This document shows, in pieces, positions 16,739 through 25,843 of a stretch of DNA of 64,000 bases. This DNA is from Aliirhizobium wenxiniae. GTDB taxonomy: Bacteria; Pseudomonadota; Alphaproteobacteria; Rhizobiales; Rhizobiaceae. The translations under genes and the position numbers were made by a program. The stretch spans positions 248,001 to 312,000 of the forward strand of contig NZ_JACHEG010000001.1 of NCBI RefSeq assembly GCF_014201355.1, in the 5' to 3' direction. A model generated the notes under the pieces. It was not told the DNA's origin and made no database searches. It worked only from the letters and a program-made list of their open reading frames with translations. Every line of letters begins with the position of its first letter. Within the stretch, counting starts at the first letter, position 1.

Positions 16739-17554
16739 ATGACCGACGATCCCGTTCAATCCCTGAAACCCGGCTCGCTGCTTGCGGCCATGCGGCGGAG
16801 AAATCCGCTGGTGCAGAACATCACCAATTTCGTCGCGATGAATATCGCCGCGAATGTCATGCTGGCGGCTGGCGCTTCGCCTGCCATGGTGCACAGTCCC
16901 GAGGAGGCCGGAGAGTTTGCCGCTATCGCATCGGCGCTCACGATCAATATCGGCACGATCTCGCCGGACTTCTTCGAAGGTATGAAGACGGCAGCGAAGG
17001 CGGCCGGCGAGGCGGGAAAACCCTGGGTGCTGGATCCGGTCGCGCATTTCGCCACATCCTATCGTCGTTCTGCAGTGGCTGAACTGCTTGCGCTGAAGCC
17101 GACGGTGATCCGCGGCAACGCTTCCGAAATCATCGCGCTGGCCGGCGAGCATGCATCGGGGCAGGGCGTCGACGCCGGCGATAGCGTCGCTTCCGCCGAA
17201 GCTGCGGCCAAGGCACTTGCGCTGCGCCATGGCTGCGTGGTCGCGGTGACCGGCGAGCGTGATTTTGTCACGGACGGACAACGCTCCGTTCAAGTTCTCG
17301 GCGGCTCAAAGCTGATGCCGAAAGTGACGGCGCTCGGCTGCTCGCTGACCTGCATTGTCGGCGCTTTCGTCGCGACGGCACCCGACAGTCCGTTCGAGGC
17401 AACTGTGGCGGCACTAGCCCTCTTCGCCGCCGCAGGTGAACTGGCGGGGCGCGAAGCGCAGGCGCCGGGATCGTTCGCCGTACGTTTTCTCGATCTTCTG
17501 GCTGAAGTGACGCCTGATGCGGTGGATGCGGTGGCAAGGGTGGTACCGGTATGA
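16739..17554 (+). CDS. thiM: hydroxyethylthiazole kinase
   Basis: 271-residue ribokinase-like enzyme that phosphorylates 4-methyl-5-(2-hydroxyethyl)thiazole for thiamine salvage. The start ATG at 16739 follows a strong AAGGAGG site (16727-16733); upstream in-frame codons lie within the riboswitch. Motifs are PLVQNITNFVAMNIAANVML, GASPAMVHSPEEAGEFA, VLDPVAHFATSYR, IRGNASEIIALAG and GLGC-like TALGCSLTCIVGAF near the active site. thiE begins within its last bases (4 bp overlap). The set thiM-thiE-thiD without thiC or thiG points to salvage of thiazole and pyrimidine. Confidence 0.95.
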   Translation: MTDDPVQSLKPGSLLAAMRRRNPLVQNITNFVAMNIAANVMLAAGASPAMVHSPEEAGEFAAIASALTINIGTISPDFFEGMKTAAKAAGEAGKPWVLDPVAHFATSYRRSAVAELLALKPTVIRGNASEIIALAGEHASGQGVDAGDSVASAEAAAKALALRHGCVVAVTGERDFVTDGQRSVQVLGGSKLMPKVTALGCSLTCIVGAFVATAPDSPFEATVAALALFAAAGELAGREAQAPGSFAVRFLDLLAEVTPDAVDAVARVVPV

Positions 17555-18186
17555 AGCGCTTCGACCTCTCCCTTTATCTGGTGCTTGATCCCGAGCTTTG
17601 CCGAGTGATCGGAATGACCGAGACGGCGCGGCTTGCGGTACAAGGTGGCGCAACCATGGTCCAATTGCGCGATAAGCAGGCAACGACCGCCGGGATGATC
17701 GCCGCGGGCCTTGAGCTCAAGGCCGCCCTCGCTGGAACCGGCGTGCCGCTGATCGTCAATGATGACGTCGAGGCCGCCATCGCGATCGGCGCGGACGGCA
17801 TCCATGTCGGGCAGGACGATATGGATGCGGCTATCGTGCGCGGGCGCATCGGTGGAGACATTATCCTCGGCCTTTCCGTCGAAACGGAGGAACTGGCGCG
17901 ACGGGTCGATGCGACGGTGGTCGATTATGTCGGGATCGGTCCGGTCTTTGCCACCGGCACCAAACCGGACCACAAGCCACCTGTCGGGTTCGAAGGGCTG
18001 GCGCGGATCGCCGCGATATCTCCGGTGCCGGCAGTCGCGATCGGTGGTCTCAAAGGCGAACATGCAGGCGAGGTTTTCTCCGCCGGTGCGAAGGGGCTGG
18101 CGGTCGTTTCCGCCATTTGCGGACAGCCGGACCCGCTGGCCGCCACAAAGCTGATTGCAGCAGAAATCGCGAGGGTAACGAAATGA
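17551..18186 (+). CDS. thiE: thiamine-phosphate synthase
   Basis: 211-residue TIM-barrel enzyme that couples HMP-pyrophosphate with HET-phosphate to give thiamine monophosphate. Signature segments are MVQLRDKQATTAGMIAAGL, PLIVNDDVEAAIAIGADGIH, HVGQDDMDAA, YVGIGPVFATGTKPDHKPP and VAIGGLKGEHAGEVF. It overlaps thiM by 4 bp (ATGA) and thiD by 4 bp (ATGA), indicating one translationally coupled operon under the upstream riboswitch. Confidence 0.95.
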   Translation: MKRFDLSLYLVLDPELCRVIGMTETARLAVQGGATMVQLRDKQATTAGMIAAGLELKAALAGTGVPLIVNDDVEAAIAIGADGIHVGQDDMDAAIVRGRIGGDIILGLSVETEELARRVDATVVDYVGIGPVFATGTKPDHKPPVGFEGLARIAAISPVPAVAIGGLKGEHAGEVFSAGAKGLAVVSAICGQPDPLAATKLIAAEIARVTK

Positions 18187-19007
18187 CCATTCGGAATGTC
18201 CTATCGATTGCGGGCTCCGATCCGTCCGGTGGTGCCGGCATACAGGCCGATCTCAAGGCATTTTCCGCCCGCGGCACCTATGGCATGGCGGCGCTCACCG
18301 CATTGACGGCGCAGAACACGCAAGGCGTGACTGCCATCCATGCGCTGCCGCCCGATTTCGTCCGCGCCGAGATCGAGACGATCTTCGCCGATATCAGCGT
18401 CGATGCGGTGAAGATCGGCATGATCGCCAATGCGGAGATCGCCGAAACGGTAGCCGCCACGCTCAAGGCGCATGCGACGGGGATTCCTGTCGTGCTCGAT
18501 CCGGTCATGGTTGCCAAGGGCGGGGCGCCGCTTCTGGCAAGCGATGCCAACCAGGCGATCATGAAACTGCTTCTGCCGCTTGCGACGGTCATTACGCCGA
18601 ACCTGCCGGAGGCGGCAGCCCTGCTTGGCGAACCGGAGGCGAAGACGCGGGAAGCGATGGCCGAGCAGGCCAAACGACTGCTTCAGCACGGGCCACGTGC
18701 GGTGCTGATCAAGGGTGGGCATCTGGAGAGCGATGACAGCCCGGACGTGCTGGCCGAAGCCGACGAAGTGACCTGGTTCGAAGGGCCGAGAACCAGGACA
18801 AGGAACACCCACGGAACCGGCTGCACCCTGTCGAGCGCCATTGCCGCCGAGATTGCCAAAGGCCAGTCCGTGATCGAGGCGGTGAGGGTGGCGAAGGCTT
18901 ATCTCGCAGGGGCGATCTCGGCCGCAGACGAACTGTCAGTCGGCAGCGGCCACGGGCCGGTGCATCACTTCATTGCATTGTGGGAGGACGGGGTCACCCG
19001 CCGGTGA
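18183..19007 (+). CDS. thiD: bifunctional hydroxymethylpyrimidine kinase / phosphomethylpyrimidine kinase
   Basis: 274-residue ribokinase-fold enzyme carrying out two successive phosphorylations of HMP. Motifs are [72 protein letters not shown] and the anion hole [18 protein letters not shown]. The ATG at 18183 overlaps the thiE stop (ATGA). The last 14 bp overlap the 3' end of moaA on the opposite strand, so the two transcripts are complementary at their ends. Confidence 0.95.
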   Translation: MTIRNVLSIAGSDPSGGAGIQADLKAFSARGTYGMAALTALTAQNTQGVTAIHALPPDFVRAEIETIFADISVDAVKIGMIANAEIAETVAATLKAHATGIPVVLDPVMVAKGGAPLLASDANQAIMKLLLPLATVITPNLPEAAALLGEPEAKTREAMAEQAKRLLQHGPRAVLIKGGHLESDDSPDVLAEADEVTWFEGPRTRTRNTHGTGCTLSSAIAAEIAKGQSVIEAVRVAKAYLAGAISAADELSVGSGHGPVHHFIALWEDGVTRR

Positions 19008-20040
19008 CGCTCATGTGTCGCGCGACCGCGGGGCGTTTGTGCGTGCGGTCGATGATGAAGTCATGGCCTTTCGGCTTGCGGGTGATTGCCTCGTCGATGG
19101 CATTGGCAAGGTAATCATCATCGTCGGAGCCGCGCAACGCGGAACGCAGGTCCGCGGCGTCGTTCTGGCCGAGACACATGTAGAGCGTGCCGGTGCAGGT
19201 GAGACGTACGCGGTTGCAGCTTTCGCAGAAATTATGCGTCATCGGCGTGATGAAGCCTAATCGTCCATTTGTTTCCTTTACCTCGACATAGCGGGCAGGA
19301 CCGCCTGTCTTGTAAGGAATTTCGGAAAGCGTGAACTGCTCTTCGAGGCTAGCACGCACCTGCGACAGGGGAAGATAACGGTCAGTCCGGTCCTCTTCGA
19401 TCTCGCCCATCGGCATGGTCTCTATCAGCGTCAGGTCCATGTCACGGCCATGTGCGAAACGGATCATCTCCGGGATTTCGTGCTCATTGAAATCCTTCAA
19501 CGCCACGGCATTGATCTTGATCTTGATCCCGGCTTTCTGGGCAGCATCAATACCGTTCATGACCTGACGGAAATTGCCCCAGCGGGTGATAGCCTTGAAT
19601 TTCGCTTCATCGAGCGTGTCGAGCGAAACATTGATGCGGCGCACACCGTTGTCATGAAGCTCCTGAGCATAACGGGCAAGCTGCGAACCGTTGGTCGTCA
19701 GCGTCAGCTCGTCGAGCCTTCCTGCATCGATTTGTTTTCCGAGCGCCTCGACCAGGAACATGATGTTCTTGCGCACCAGTGGTTCGCCGCCTGTGAGCCG
19801 CAATTTGCGCACACCCTTCGCGATGAAGGCGGAACAGAGGCGCTCAAGCTCTTCGAGCGTCAGCAGGTCCTTCTTCGGCAGAAAAGTCATGTTTTCCGAC
19901 ATGCAATAGGTGCAGCGAAAATCGCAGCGGTCTGTTACCGAGACGCGAAGATAAGTCACCGCACGGCCGAACGGATCGATCATCGGCGCCTGGGCCGGTG
20001 CTGGATTGCCGAACAATGGTGGGGTAACGATGGAATTCAA
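18994..20040 (-). CDS. moaA: GTP 3',8-cyclase, first step of molybdenum cofactor synthesis
   Basis: 348-residue radical-SAM enzyme converting GTP to (8S)-3',8-cyclo-7,8-dihydro-GTP with MoaC. The N-terminal 4Fe-4S cluster motif is [16 protein letters not shown], followed by [12 protein letters not shown] and, near the C-terminus, the second cluster ligands in [19 protein letters not shown]. The usual C-terminal double Gly is present (SVTGG). The start is a TTG at 20040, supported by AGGAG 9 bases upstream; an ATG at 19983 would remove a variable leader only. The 3' end overlaps thiD antisense by 14 bp. Confidence 0.94.
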   Translation of the reverse strand: MNSIVTPPLFGNPAPAQAPMIDPFGRAVTYLRVSVTDRCDFRCTYCMSENMTFLPKKDLLTLEELERLCSAFIAKGVRKLRLTGGEPLVRKNIMFLVEALGKQIDAGRLDELTLTTNGSQLARYAQELHDNGVRRINVSLDTLDEAKFKAITRWGNFRQVMNGIDAAQKAGIKIKINAVALKDFNEHEIPEMIRFAHGRDMDLTLIETMPMGEIEEDRTDRYLPLSQVRASLEEQFTLSEIPYKTGGPARYVEVKETNGRLGFITPMTHNFCESCNRVRLTCTGTLYMCLGQNDAADLRSALRGSDDDDYLANAIDEAITRKPKGHDFIIDRTHKRPAVARHMSVTGG

Positions 20041-20203
20041 GTCAATATACTCCTGATTGCCGGAATCTGGTGGTCATCATCGATGACGTCAAGCTTTATA
20101 CCGGCAAAGCGGATGGCACTTTGATCAAAACGGCGCGACGGACAGGGTTGCGGCGAATTGATGAAATCCATAATCCTGAGCGGGTGAAATTGGAAGAGCG
20201 GAT

Positions 20204-20587
20204 ATGACCGAGGTTTCGAACGACAGCTGGCCGACCGAACTGCGCGTGGCCGAAGACAAGCGGACGTTGACGGTGACATTCGACGATGGAGCGCGTTTTG
20301 CGCTGCCCGCCGAGCGGCTGCGCGTTCTCTCGCCCTCGGCCGAGGTTCAAGGCCATGGCCCGGGCCAGAAGGTGACGGTTCCCGGCAAGCGTATGGTAGC
20401 GATCCGCAATCTGGTTGCGGCCGGAAATTATGCCGTGCGTATCGCTTTCGACGACGGACACGACAGTGGAATTTTCACCTGGCGTTATCTGCGCGAGTTG
20501 GGAACGGACGGCGACGATCTTTTTCGACAATACGAAGAGGAACTGGCTGCTAAGGGCCTGAGCCGAGACGGCGCGCGAGCGCGTTAA
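20204..20587 (+). CDS. DUF971 (gamma-butyrobetaine hydroxylase-like N-terminal domain) protein
   Basis: 127-residue soluble protein consisting of the DUF971 domain: WPTELRVAEDKRTLTVTFDD, FALPAERLRVLSPSAE, VRIAFDDGHDSGIFTWRYLRE. Members are thought to be linked to Fe-S protein maturation or Mrp/ApbC function, and some occur as the N-terminus of 2-oxoglutarate oxygenases; the role here is not established. It lies 23 bp before the antiporter gene, same strand. There is no His/Asp catalytic core of an oxygenase. Confidence 0.85.
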   Translation: MTEVSNDSWPTELRVAEDKRTLTVTFDDGARFALPAERLRVLSPSAEVQGHGPGQKVTVPGKRMVAIRNLVAAGNYAVRIAFDDGHDSGIFTWRYLRELGTDGDDLFRQYEEELAAKGLSRDGARAR

Positions 20588-20610
20588 CAGGAAAGCAAGG
20601 GGAAAAGCGG

Positions 20611-22434
20611 GTGGCGGCAGAATCGAATGCAGGTGAACTGGTCCAGGTCGTGGCGCTTTTGGGCGCAGGCGTTATCGCCGCGCCGCTGTTCAAGCGGATA
20701 GGGCTTGGCTCGGTTCTCGGTTATCTGGCGGCAGGCCTGGTTGTCGGCCCATTCGGCCTTAAGCTGGTCTCTGATCCGCAAGCCATCCTCCACATTGCCG
20801 AACTCGGCGTGGTCATGTTCCTCTTCATCATCGGGCTGGAAATGCAGCCCTCGCGTCTATGGAGCATGCGCAAGGATATATTCGGCCTCGGCGCACTTCA
20901 GGTTTGCGCCTGTATCGTGGCGCTGATGGCGATTGGAATGGGGTTTGGCCAGACGGCTCCCGTTGCCTTCGTGGCAGGGACAGGTTTCGTTCTGACATCG
21001 ACGGCAATCGTCATGCAGATGCTGCAGGAGCGCAATCATCTGCACACACCGAAAGGCCAGCATATCGTCTCGATCCTGCTTTTCGAGGATCTGGCCATTG
21101 TACCCCTGCTGGCGATTGTCGCGCTGCTTGCTTCGCATGGTGAGACTGTATCCCTCATGGATCGCCTCCAGTCTGTTGCTATCGGCTTTGCCGCGCTGGT
21201 GGCTCTCGTTCTTGCGGGACGTTACCTTCTCAACCCCTTTTTCCGGTTGTTGGCCAATTCCGGTGCCCGTGAAGTTATGACCGCAGCCGCCCTGCTGGTG
21301 GTGCTTGGGTCGGCGCTGCTGATGGATTTCGCCGGACTTTCCATGGCTATGGGCGCCTTCCTTGCTGGCGTGCTCCTGTCCGAATCCTCTTTCCGGCACC
21401 AGCTCGAAGCCGATATCGAACCCTTCAGGGGGATATTGCTCGGCCTGTTCTTCCTTGGCGTCGGCATGGCGGTTGATCTCGCAGTCATCGCCGCGAACTG
21501 GCAGCATGTCGTTCTTGCCGTGATCGCCTACATGATCGTAAAGGCACTGGTAATCTATGGTGTAGCCCGCCTTCTCGGTACGCCTCATCCGGAAAGTGTC
21601 GGCCGGGCGATCCTGATGGCGCAGGGCGGTGAATTCGCATTCGTGCTCTATGCCGCTGCGACATCGGCCGGCATTTTCGACGCAGAGACGAATGCAGTGC
21701 TGACCGCAACGATCGTGTTGTCCATGGTGGTCACACCGCTTGTCGTAGCTGTTTATGTCCGAATTGCACCGAAGCCGCAGGTCGACACAAGCGGGCTTGA
21801 TGCGCCGGAAGATATCGCCGGCACCGTGCTGATGATCGGTTTCGGCCGTTTCGGCCAGATCGTCAGCCAGCCGGTGCTGGCGCGCGGTTATACGCTGTCG
21901 ATCATCGACAAGGATGCCGAATTCATCCGGGATATCGGTGATTTCGGCTTCAAGGTCTTTTATGGGGATGGTTCTCGCCCGGAAATCCTCCACGCCGCGG
22001 GCGCAGCGACCGCAAAAGCGATCCTCATTTGCGTTGACGACAAGGAAGCGGCCATCAAGATAGCCGAGATCGTCAAGGATGAATTTCCCATGGTTCCGCT
22101 GCTTGCCCGCGCCTATGACCGCGGCCACGCGATAGATCTCTTGAAAGCCGGCGTCGACTACCAGATTCGCGAGACCTACGAATCGGCGCTGAATTTCGGC
22201 AGCGAAGTGCTGAACGTGCTTGGCGAGGAGGAAGAACTGGCAGCCCAGATCATCGAGGAGTTTCGCGAGACCGATCGCGAGCGTTTCGCACTCGAGCAGA
22301 TCGGTGGCATCTATGCCGGTCGCTCGCTGATTAAGGGCAATTCACGTCCCGCCGACGTCATTGCCGCACGAACGGGACGGCAACGAGAGCAACGCGCGGC
22401 AGAACAGGCCGCCGCGCAGGGGGCTGCAACGTGA
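20611..22434 (+). CDS. CPA2 monovalent cation:proton antiporter with RCK domain (KefB/KefC-like)
   Basis: 607-residue membrane protein, GTG start at 20611 preceded by AAGGGGAAAAG. About 12 helices occupy residues 1-385 (GYLAAGLVVGPFGL, FLFIIGLEMQPSRLW, FVLTSTAIVMQMLQE, LFEDLAIVPLLAIVALLA, the core AMGAFLAGVLLSES). An RCK/TrkA-N nucleotide-binding domain starts near 405 (VLMIGFGRFGQIVSQPVLA, LSIIDKDAEFIRD, FYGDGSRPEILHAAGA). It resembles glutathione-gated K+ efflux systems KefB/KefC that protect against electrophiles; a glutathione reductase gene occurs 8 kb away, but gating is inferred. The stop overlaps the next GTG by 4 bp. Confidence 0.9.
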   Translation: MAAESNAGELVQVVALLGAGVIAAPLFKRIGLGSVLGYLAAGLVVGPFGLKLVSDPQAILHIAELGVVMFLFIIGLEMQPSRLWSMRKDIFGLGALQVCACIVALMAIGMGFGQTAPVAFVAGTGFVLTSTAIVMQMLQERNHLHTPKGQHIVSILLFEDLAIVPLLAIVALLASHGETVSLMDRLQSVAIGFAALVALVLAGRYLLNPFFRLLANSGAREVMTAAALLVVLGSALLMDFAGLSMAMGAFLAGVLLSESSFRHQLEADIEPFRGILLGLFFLGVGMAVDLAVIAANWQHVVLAVIAYMIVKALVIYGVARLLGTPHPESVGRAILMAQGGEFAFVLYAAATSAGIFDAETNAVLTATIVLSMVVTPLVVAVYVRIAPKPQVDTSGLDAPEDIAGTVLMIGFGRFGQIVSQPVLARGYTLSIIDKDAEFIRDIGDFGFKVFYGDGSRPEILHAAGAATAKAILICVDDKEAAIKIAEIVKDEFPMVPLLARAYDRGHAIDLLKAGVDYQIRETYESALNFGSEVLNVLGEEEELAAQIIEEFRETDRERFALEQIGGIYAGRSLIKGNSRPADVIAARTGRQREQRAAEQAAAQGAAT

Positions 22435-23051
22435 ATGACGAAACCATGATCATCCGCTCGATCGAAGAACTGCAAGCGATCTATGGCGTTTCGAGCGAAG
22501 CGTCGATTGCCAAGGTGACGACAAAATTGACGTCGGAATATCGGCACATGATCGAGCTCTCTCCATTCGTGGCGCTGGCGACGGTGGGGCCGGAAGGTCT
22601 CGACTGTTCGCCGCGCGGCGATATTGGCGGCGTTGTCAGGATCGAGGATGAAAATACGCTGCTGCTGCCGGATTGGCGCGGCAACAACCGGGTCGATTCG
22701 CTTATCAACATCGTTCGCGATCCTCGTGTCGCCCTGATGTTCCTTATTCCAGGTTCGACCACCACAATGCGCGTCAATGGCAGGGCAGTCGTTTCCGCCG
22801 AGCCATCTCTTCTGCAGAGCTTCGAGATGGATGGCAAACATCCGCGAACGGTTGCGATCGTCAGTATCGATGAGGTCTATTTCCAATGCGCCCGTGCACT
22901 GATGCGATCCGAGCTGTGGAATGTCGATCGTTTCGTCAATCCGACGACATTGCCGACGCCAGGACAATTGTTGAAGGCGGCAAAAGCGGATTTCGACCGG
23001 GAGACCTATGATCGCGAATGGCCGGCGCGTGCTGCCAAAACCATGTGGTGA
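22431..23051 (+). CDS. PPOX-type FMN-binding flavoprotein (MSMEG_1061-like)
   Basis: 206-residue protein of the pyridoxamine-phosphate-oxidase-like split-barrel fold. Recognisable are PFVALATVGPEGLDCSPRGD, LLLPDWRGNNRVDSLINIV, VALMFLIPGSTTTMRVNGRA and the C-terminal FQCARALMRSELW. These match small FMN oxidoreductases rather than true PdxH. The GTG start at 22431 overlaps the antiporter stop (GTGA), indicating coupling; an ATG five codons in is the alternative. The substrate is unknown. A strong terminator follows. Confidence 0.85.
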   Translation: MNDETMIIRSIEELQAIYGVSSEASIAKVTTKLTSEYRHMIELSPFVALATVGPEGLDCSPRGDIGGVVRIEDENTLLLPDWRGNNRVDSLINIVRDPRVALMFLIPGSTTTMRVNGRAVVSAEPSLLQSFEMDGKHPRTVAIVSIDEVYFQCARALMRSELWNVDRFVNPTTLPTPGQLLKAAKADFDRETYDREWPARAAKTMW

Positions 23052-23070
23052 GTGAGAGATACTGAAGGAG

Positions 23071-23100
23071 AAAAGGCAGGCCGGGCGGCCTGCCTTTTTT
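23071..23100. terminator. bidirectional terminator between PPOX gene and diguanylate cyclase gene
   Basis: AAAAGGCAGGCC (23071-23082) pairs with GGCCTGCCTTTT (23087-23098) around a 4-base loop, with A and T runs on both sides. It lies between convergent genes and touches the cyclase stop codon. Confidence 0.92.
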
Positions 23101-24169
23101 ACTTCTTGTAAATTAGCCAGTTCTTGCTGATGTAATGGCTCTTCATGCTCTCCTCGAAGAGGACCGAGCGATTGCGGCCGCTGTTCTTGGCATAATAGAG
23201 AGCTGCATCCGACTGGGCGTAAAGCTCGCCAGGATCGGCCGCCTGGACGGCCATCGAATAACCGAGCGAGATTGTCACCGGTCCGTAGTTTACGCCCGAG
23301 CGAGAGTTGCGGAAGGTTCTTGTCTCAAGGGCACGCCGCACGCGCTCGCAGATCACCATGACTTCGTCCGGCGTATTGCCTTCAACGATGATCGCAAACT
23401 CTTCACCGCCGGTGCGCGCGACGAATACATCTTTCCGTACATTGGCGCGCAGCACGGAAGCGACAGTCGCGAGAATTTTGTCGCCGACCGGATGGCCAAA
23501 ATTGTCGTTTATCTTCTTGAAGTTATCGATGTCAGCCAGCACAAGCGCGGTGAGGGGCAGGGCCGTCTGGTTATCGAATGAGCTGGCCAGACGCCCATCA
23601 AAGGCGCGACGGTTTGAAAGTCGCGTCAGTGAATCGGTATTGGCAATGCGCTTGTACTCGTCAAGTTCACGGCGCACCTGATCCATTTCGTTGGATCGTT
23701 GAACCATGTCATCGACGGTCTTTTCTCCATGCGCCATCTTGTCATCGGTTGCCTGGTGCAACAGGCTGATGGCACTGCGGATGATATCCGTAGAGAAACT
23801 GTTCTTGGTATTGATTCTCGACGCGGTCTCGCTGAGCAGCTTGCCGTAGCTTTCGAGCGAGTTCTGCTCTTGGCGTAGAAGTTTCAGCAGCGCATCGAGT
23901 TCCCCGAGCAAACGATCGTTTGCCTTCTCGATAACCGCAGACTGAGGTCCGCCGAGATAACGTTCTGAAATTATGTCCAGATCTTCCTGAGTAGCTCGGC
24001 TGCCAAGTGCTGCGAGTTCTCGAGTAAGATCCGGGTTCGAGCCTATATAGGCCTCATAGAAAAGCTGATAATTGCGCGGTATGGGCGACACGCCCATCGA
24101 CCGCACTGCATAGATGATCTGCCCCATCAGGTCGCCCGAATGCGGCTTCGATGCAGATATCGTCGTCAT
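23099..24169 (-). CDS. soluble diguanylate cyclase (GGDEF domain)
   Basis: 356-residue cytoplasmic protein without membrane helices. The N-terminal ~180 residues are helical (MGVSPIPRNYQLFYEAYIG, then SERYLGGPQSAVIEKANDRL) and coiled-coil-like before the catalytic domain. The GGDEF domain spans ~190-345: NTDSLTRLSNRRAFD, ALVLADIDNFKKINDNFGH, active-site GGEEF in VARTGGEEFAIIVEG, and LYYAKNSGRNRSV. The GGEEF core is intact, so c-di-GMP synthesis is expected. The usual RxxD inhibitory site five residues before it reads RKDV, so product feedback is doubtful. The ATG at 24169 has GGGGG 6 bases upstream; an earlier in-frame ATG is less supported. Confidence 0.92.
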   Translation of the reverse strand: MTTISASKPHSGDLMGQIIYAVRSMGVSPIPRNYQLFYEAYIGSNPDLTRELAALGSRATQEDLDIISERYLGGPQSAVIEKANDRLLGELDALLKLLRQEQNSLESYGKLLSETASRINTKNSFSTDIIRSAISLLHQATDDKMAHGEKTVDDMVQRSNEMDQVRRELDEYKRIANTDSLTRLSNRRAFDGRLASSFDNQTALPLTALVLADIDNFKKINDNFGHPVGDKILATVASVLRANVRKDVFVARTGGEEFAIIVEGNTPDEVMVICERVRRALETRTFRNSRSGVNYGPVTISLGYSMAVQAADPGELYAQSDAALYYAKNSGRNRSVLFEESMKSHYISKNWLIYKK

Positions 24170-24405
24170 CGACGACCCCCAGTTAGACCCCACTACATGG
24201 ATTTGATAAAATCTTATATTAAAAACTATTGGAAAATAATTAAGGATCTATTTCCCTAACGCATTCCCAAAGTAGTTTGAAGAGATTTTGCATTTGCTAA
24301 AAGTCATTGTCGCTCAATGCGATAAGTCGTCATGTATTTTTATTTAGGAGATTTTACTTTAGTAGGCATTGTATTTCTATAGAGAAATTTGCGGTATTGG
24401 GAGGC

Positions 24406-24432
24406 CGCATTCCGGCTTAATGCCGGAATGCG
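24406..24432 (-). terminator. perfect inverted repeat downstream of fumC
   Basis: CGCATTCCGGC (24406-24416) and GCCGGAATGCG (24422-24432) form an 11-bp stem with a 5-base loop, 20 bp beyond the fumC stop. There is no T-run on the minus strand, so it may act as a 3'-end stabiliser or Rho-assisted stop. The rest of the 24170-24451 gap is unusually AT-rich and has no gene. Confidence 0.6.
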
Positions 24433-24451
24433 AAGCTCGATCTTCGTTGTT

Positions 24452-25843
24452 TTATTTCGGGCCGATCATGTTTTCCGGGCGGACATACTGATCGAATTCT
24501 TCATTCGACAAGTAACCGCCGCCAACTGCTTCCTCGCGCAAAGTTGTTCCGTTCTTGTGTGCGGTCTTTGCGATCTTGGCGCAGATGTCGTAGCCGAGCT
24601 TCGAGTTCAGTGCGGTGACGAGCATCAGGGAGTTTTCGACACCCTTGCGAATGTTGTCTTCGCGAGCTTCGATGCCCACGACGCAGTTGTCGGTGAAGGA
24701 GACGGCCGCATCGCCCAGCAGTTGAACCGACTGGAGGAAGTTGTAGGCCATCATCGGGTTGTAGACGTTGAGCTCGAAGTGACCCTGGCTGCCGGCAAAG
24801 GTCAGGGCTGCATGGTTTCCGAAGATATGGGCGCAGACCTGGGTAAGTGCTTCCGACTGGGTCGGATTGACCTTGCCCGGCATGATCGACGAGCCAGGCT
24901 CGTTTTCCGGCAGCGACAACTCGCCGAGACCGGCGCGCGGGCCGGATCCGAGGAAGCGGATGTCGTTTGCGATCTTGAAGAGAGCGGCCGCAGCAGCATT
25001 GATGGCGCCGTGTGAGAAGACCATCGAATCATGCGAAGCGAGTGCCTCGAACTTGTTCGGCGCGGTGACGAAGGGCAGGTCGGTGATCCTGGAGATTTCC
25101 TCGGCGACCTTTTCGGCAAAGCCGATTGGTGCGTTGAGGCCGGTACCGACAGCCGTACCGCCCTGCGCGAGCTTGGAAAGGGCAGGCAGCGTCAGTTCGA
25201 TATTGGCGATCGCCGACGCGACCTGGGCTGCGTAACCCGAAAATTCCTGGCCAAGCGTCAGCGGCGTCGCGTCCTGCGTGTGGGTGCGGCCGATCTTGAT
25301 GATGTGGCTGAAGGCCTTGACCTTCGCTTCCAGCGCTTCGTGGAGATGCTTCAGCGACGGCAGGAGGTGGCGAACGATCGTTTCGACGCAGGCGATATGC
25401 ATGGCCGTCGGATAGGTGTCGTTCGACGACTGGCTCATGTTGACGTGATCGTTCGGATGTACCGGCTTCTTGGAGCCCATGACGCCGCCGAGCATCTCGA
25501 TTGCCCGGTTGGAGATCACTTCATTGGCATTCATGTTTGACTGAGTGCCTGAGCCGGTCTGCCAGACGACCAACGGGAAATGCTCGTTGAGCTTTCCGTC
25601 GATAACTTCCTGTGCAGCGTCGATAATTGCTTTACCAAGGCCTTTGTCGAGACCTGCCAGTTCCATATTGGCAACGGCTGCGGCCTGCTTGACGATGCCG
25701 AGTGCGCGAACCACCGCAAGTGGCTGCTTCTCCCAGCCGATCTTGAAGTTTCCAAGCGAACGCTGCGCCTGAGCGCCCCAATAGCGGTCGCTCGCGACCT
25801 CGATCGGGCCAAACGTATCGGTTTCGGTGCGGGTCGATGCCAT
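24452..25843 (-). CDS. fumC: class II fumarate hydratase
   Basis: 463-residue homotetrameric TCA-cycle enzyme interconverting fumarate and malate, oxygen-stable and Fe-S-free. Typical segments are [80 protein letters not shown] and the fumarase/aspartase signature [17 protein letters not shown]. The ATG at 25843 has AAGG 8 bases upstream and matches the usual N-terminus; in-frame codons further upstream are not conserved family sequence. Confidence 0.96.
   Translation of the reverse strand: MASTRTETDTFGPIEVASDRYWGAQAQRSLGNFKIGWEKQPLAVVRALGIVKQAAAVANMELAGLDKGLGKAIIDAAQEVIDGKLNEHFPLVVWQTGSGTQSNMNANEVISNRAIEMLGGVMGSKKPVHPNDHVNMSQSSNDTYPTAMHIACVETIVRHLLPSLKHLHEALEAKVKAFSHIIKIGRTHTQDATPLTLGQEFSGYAAQVASAIANIELTLPALSKLAQGGTAVGTGLNAPIGFAEKVAEEISRITDLPFVTAPNKFEALASHDSMVFSHGAINAAAAALFKIANDIRFLGSGPRAGLGELSLPENEPGSSIMPGKVNPTQSEALTQVCAHIFGNHAALTFAGSQGHFELNVYNPMMAYNFLQSVQLLGDAAVSFTDNCVVGIEAREDNIRKGVENSLMLVTALNSKLGYDICAKIAKTAHKNGTTLREEAVGGGYLSNEEFDQYVRPENMIGPK

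Noticed and set aside
20857..22128. 423-residue minus-strand frame opposite the antiporter gene
   Set aside because: The product is His/Asp/Arg-rich nonsense typical of the complement of membrane-protein codons; the plus strand has clear CPA2 and RCK motifs.
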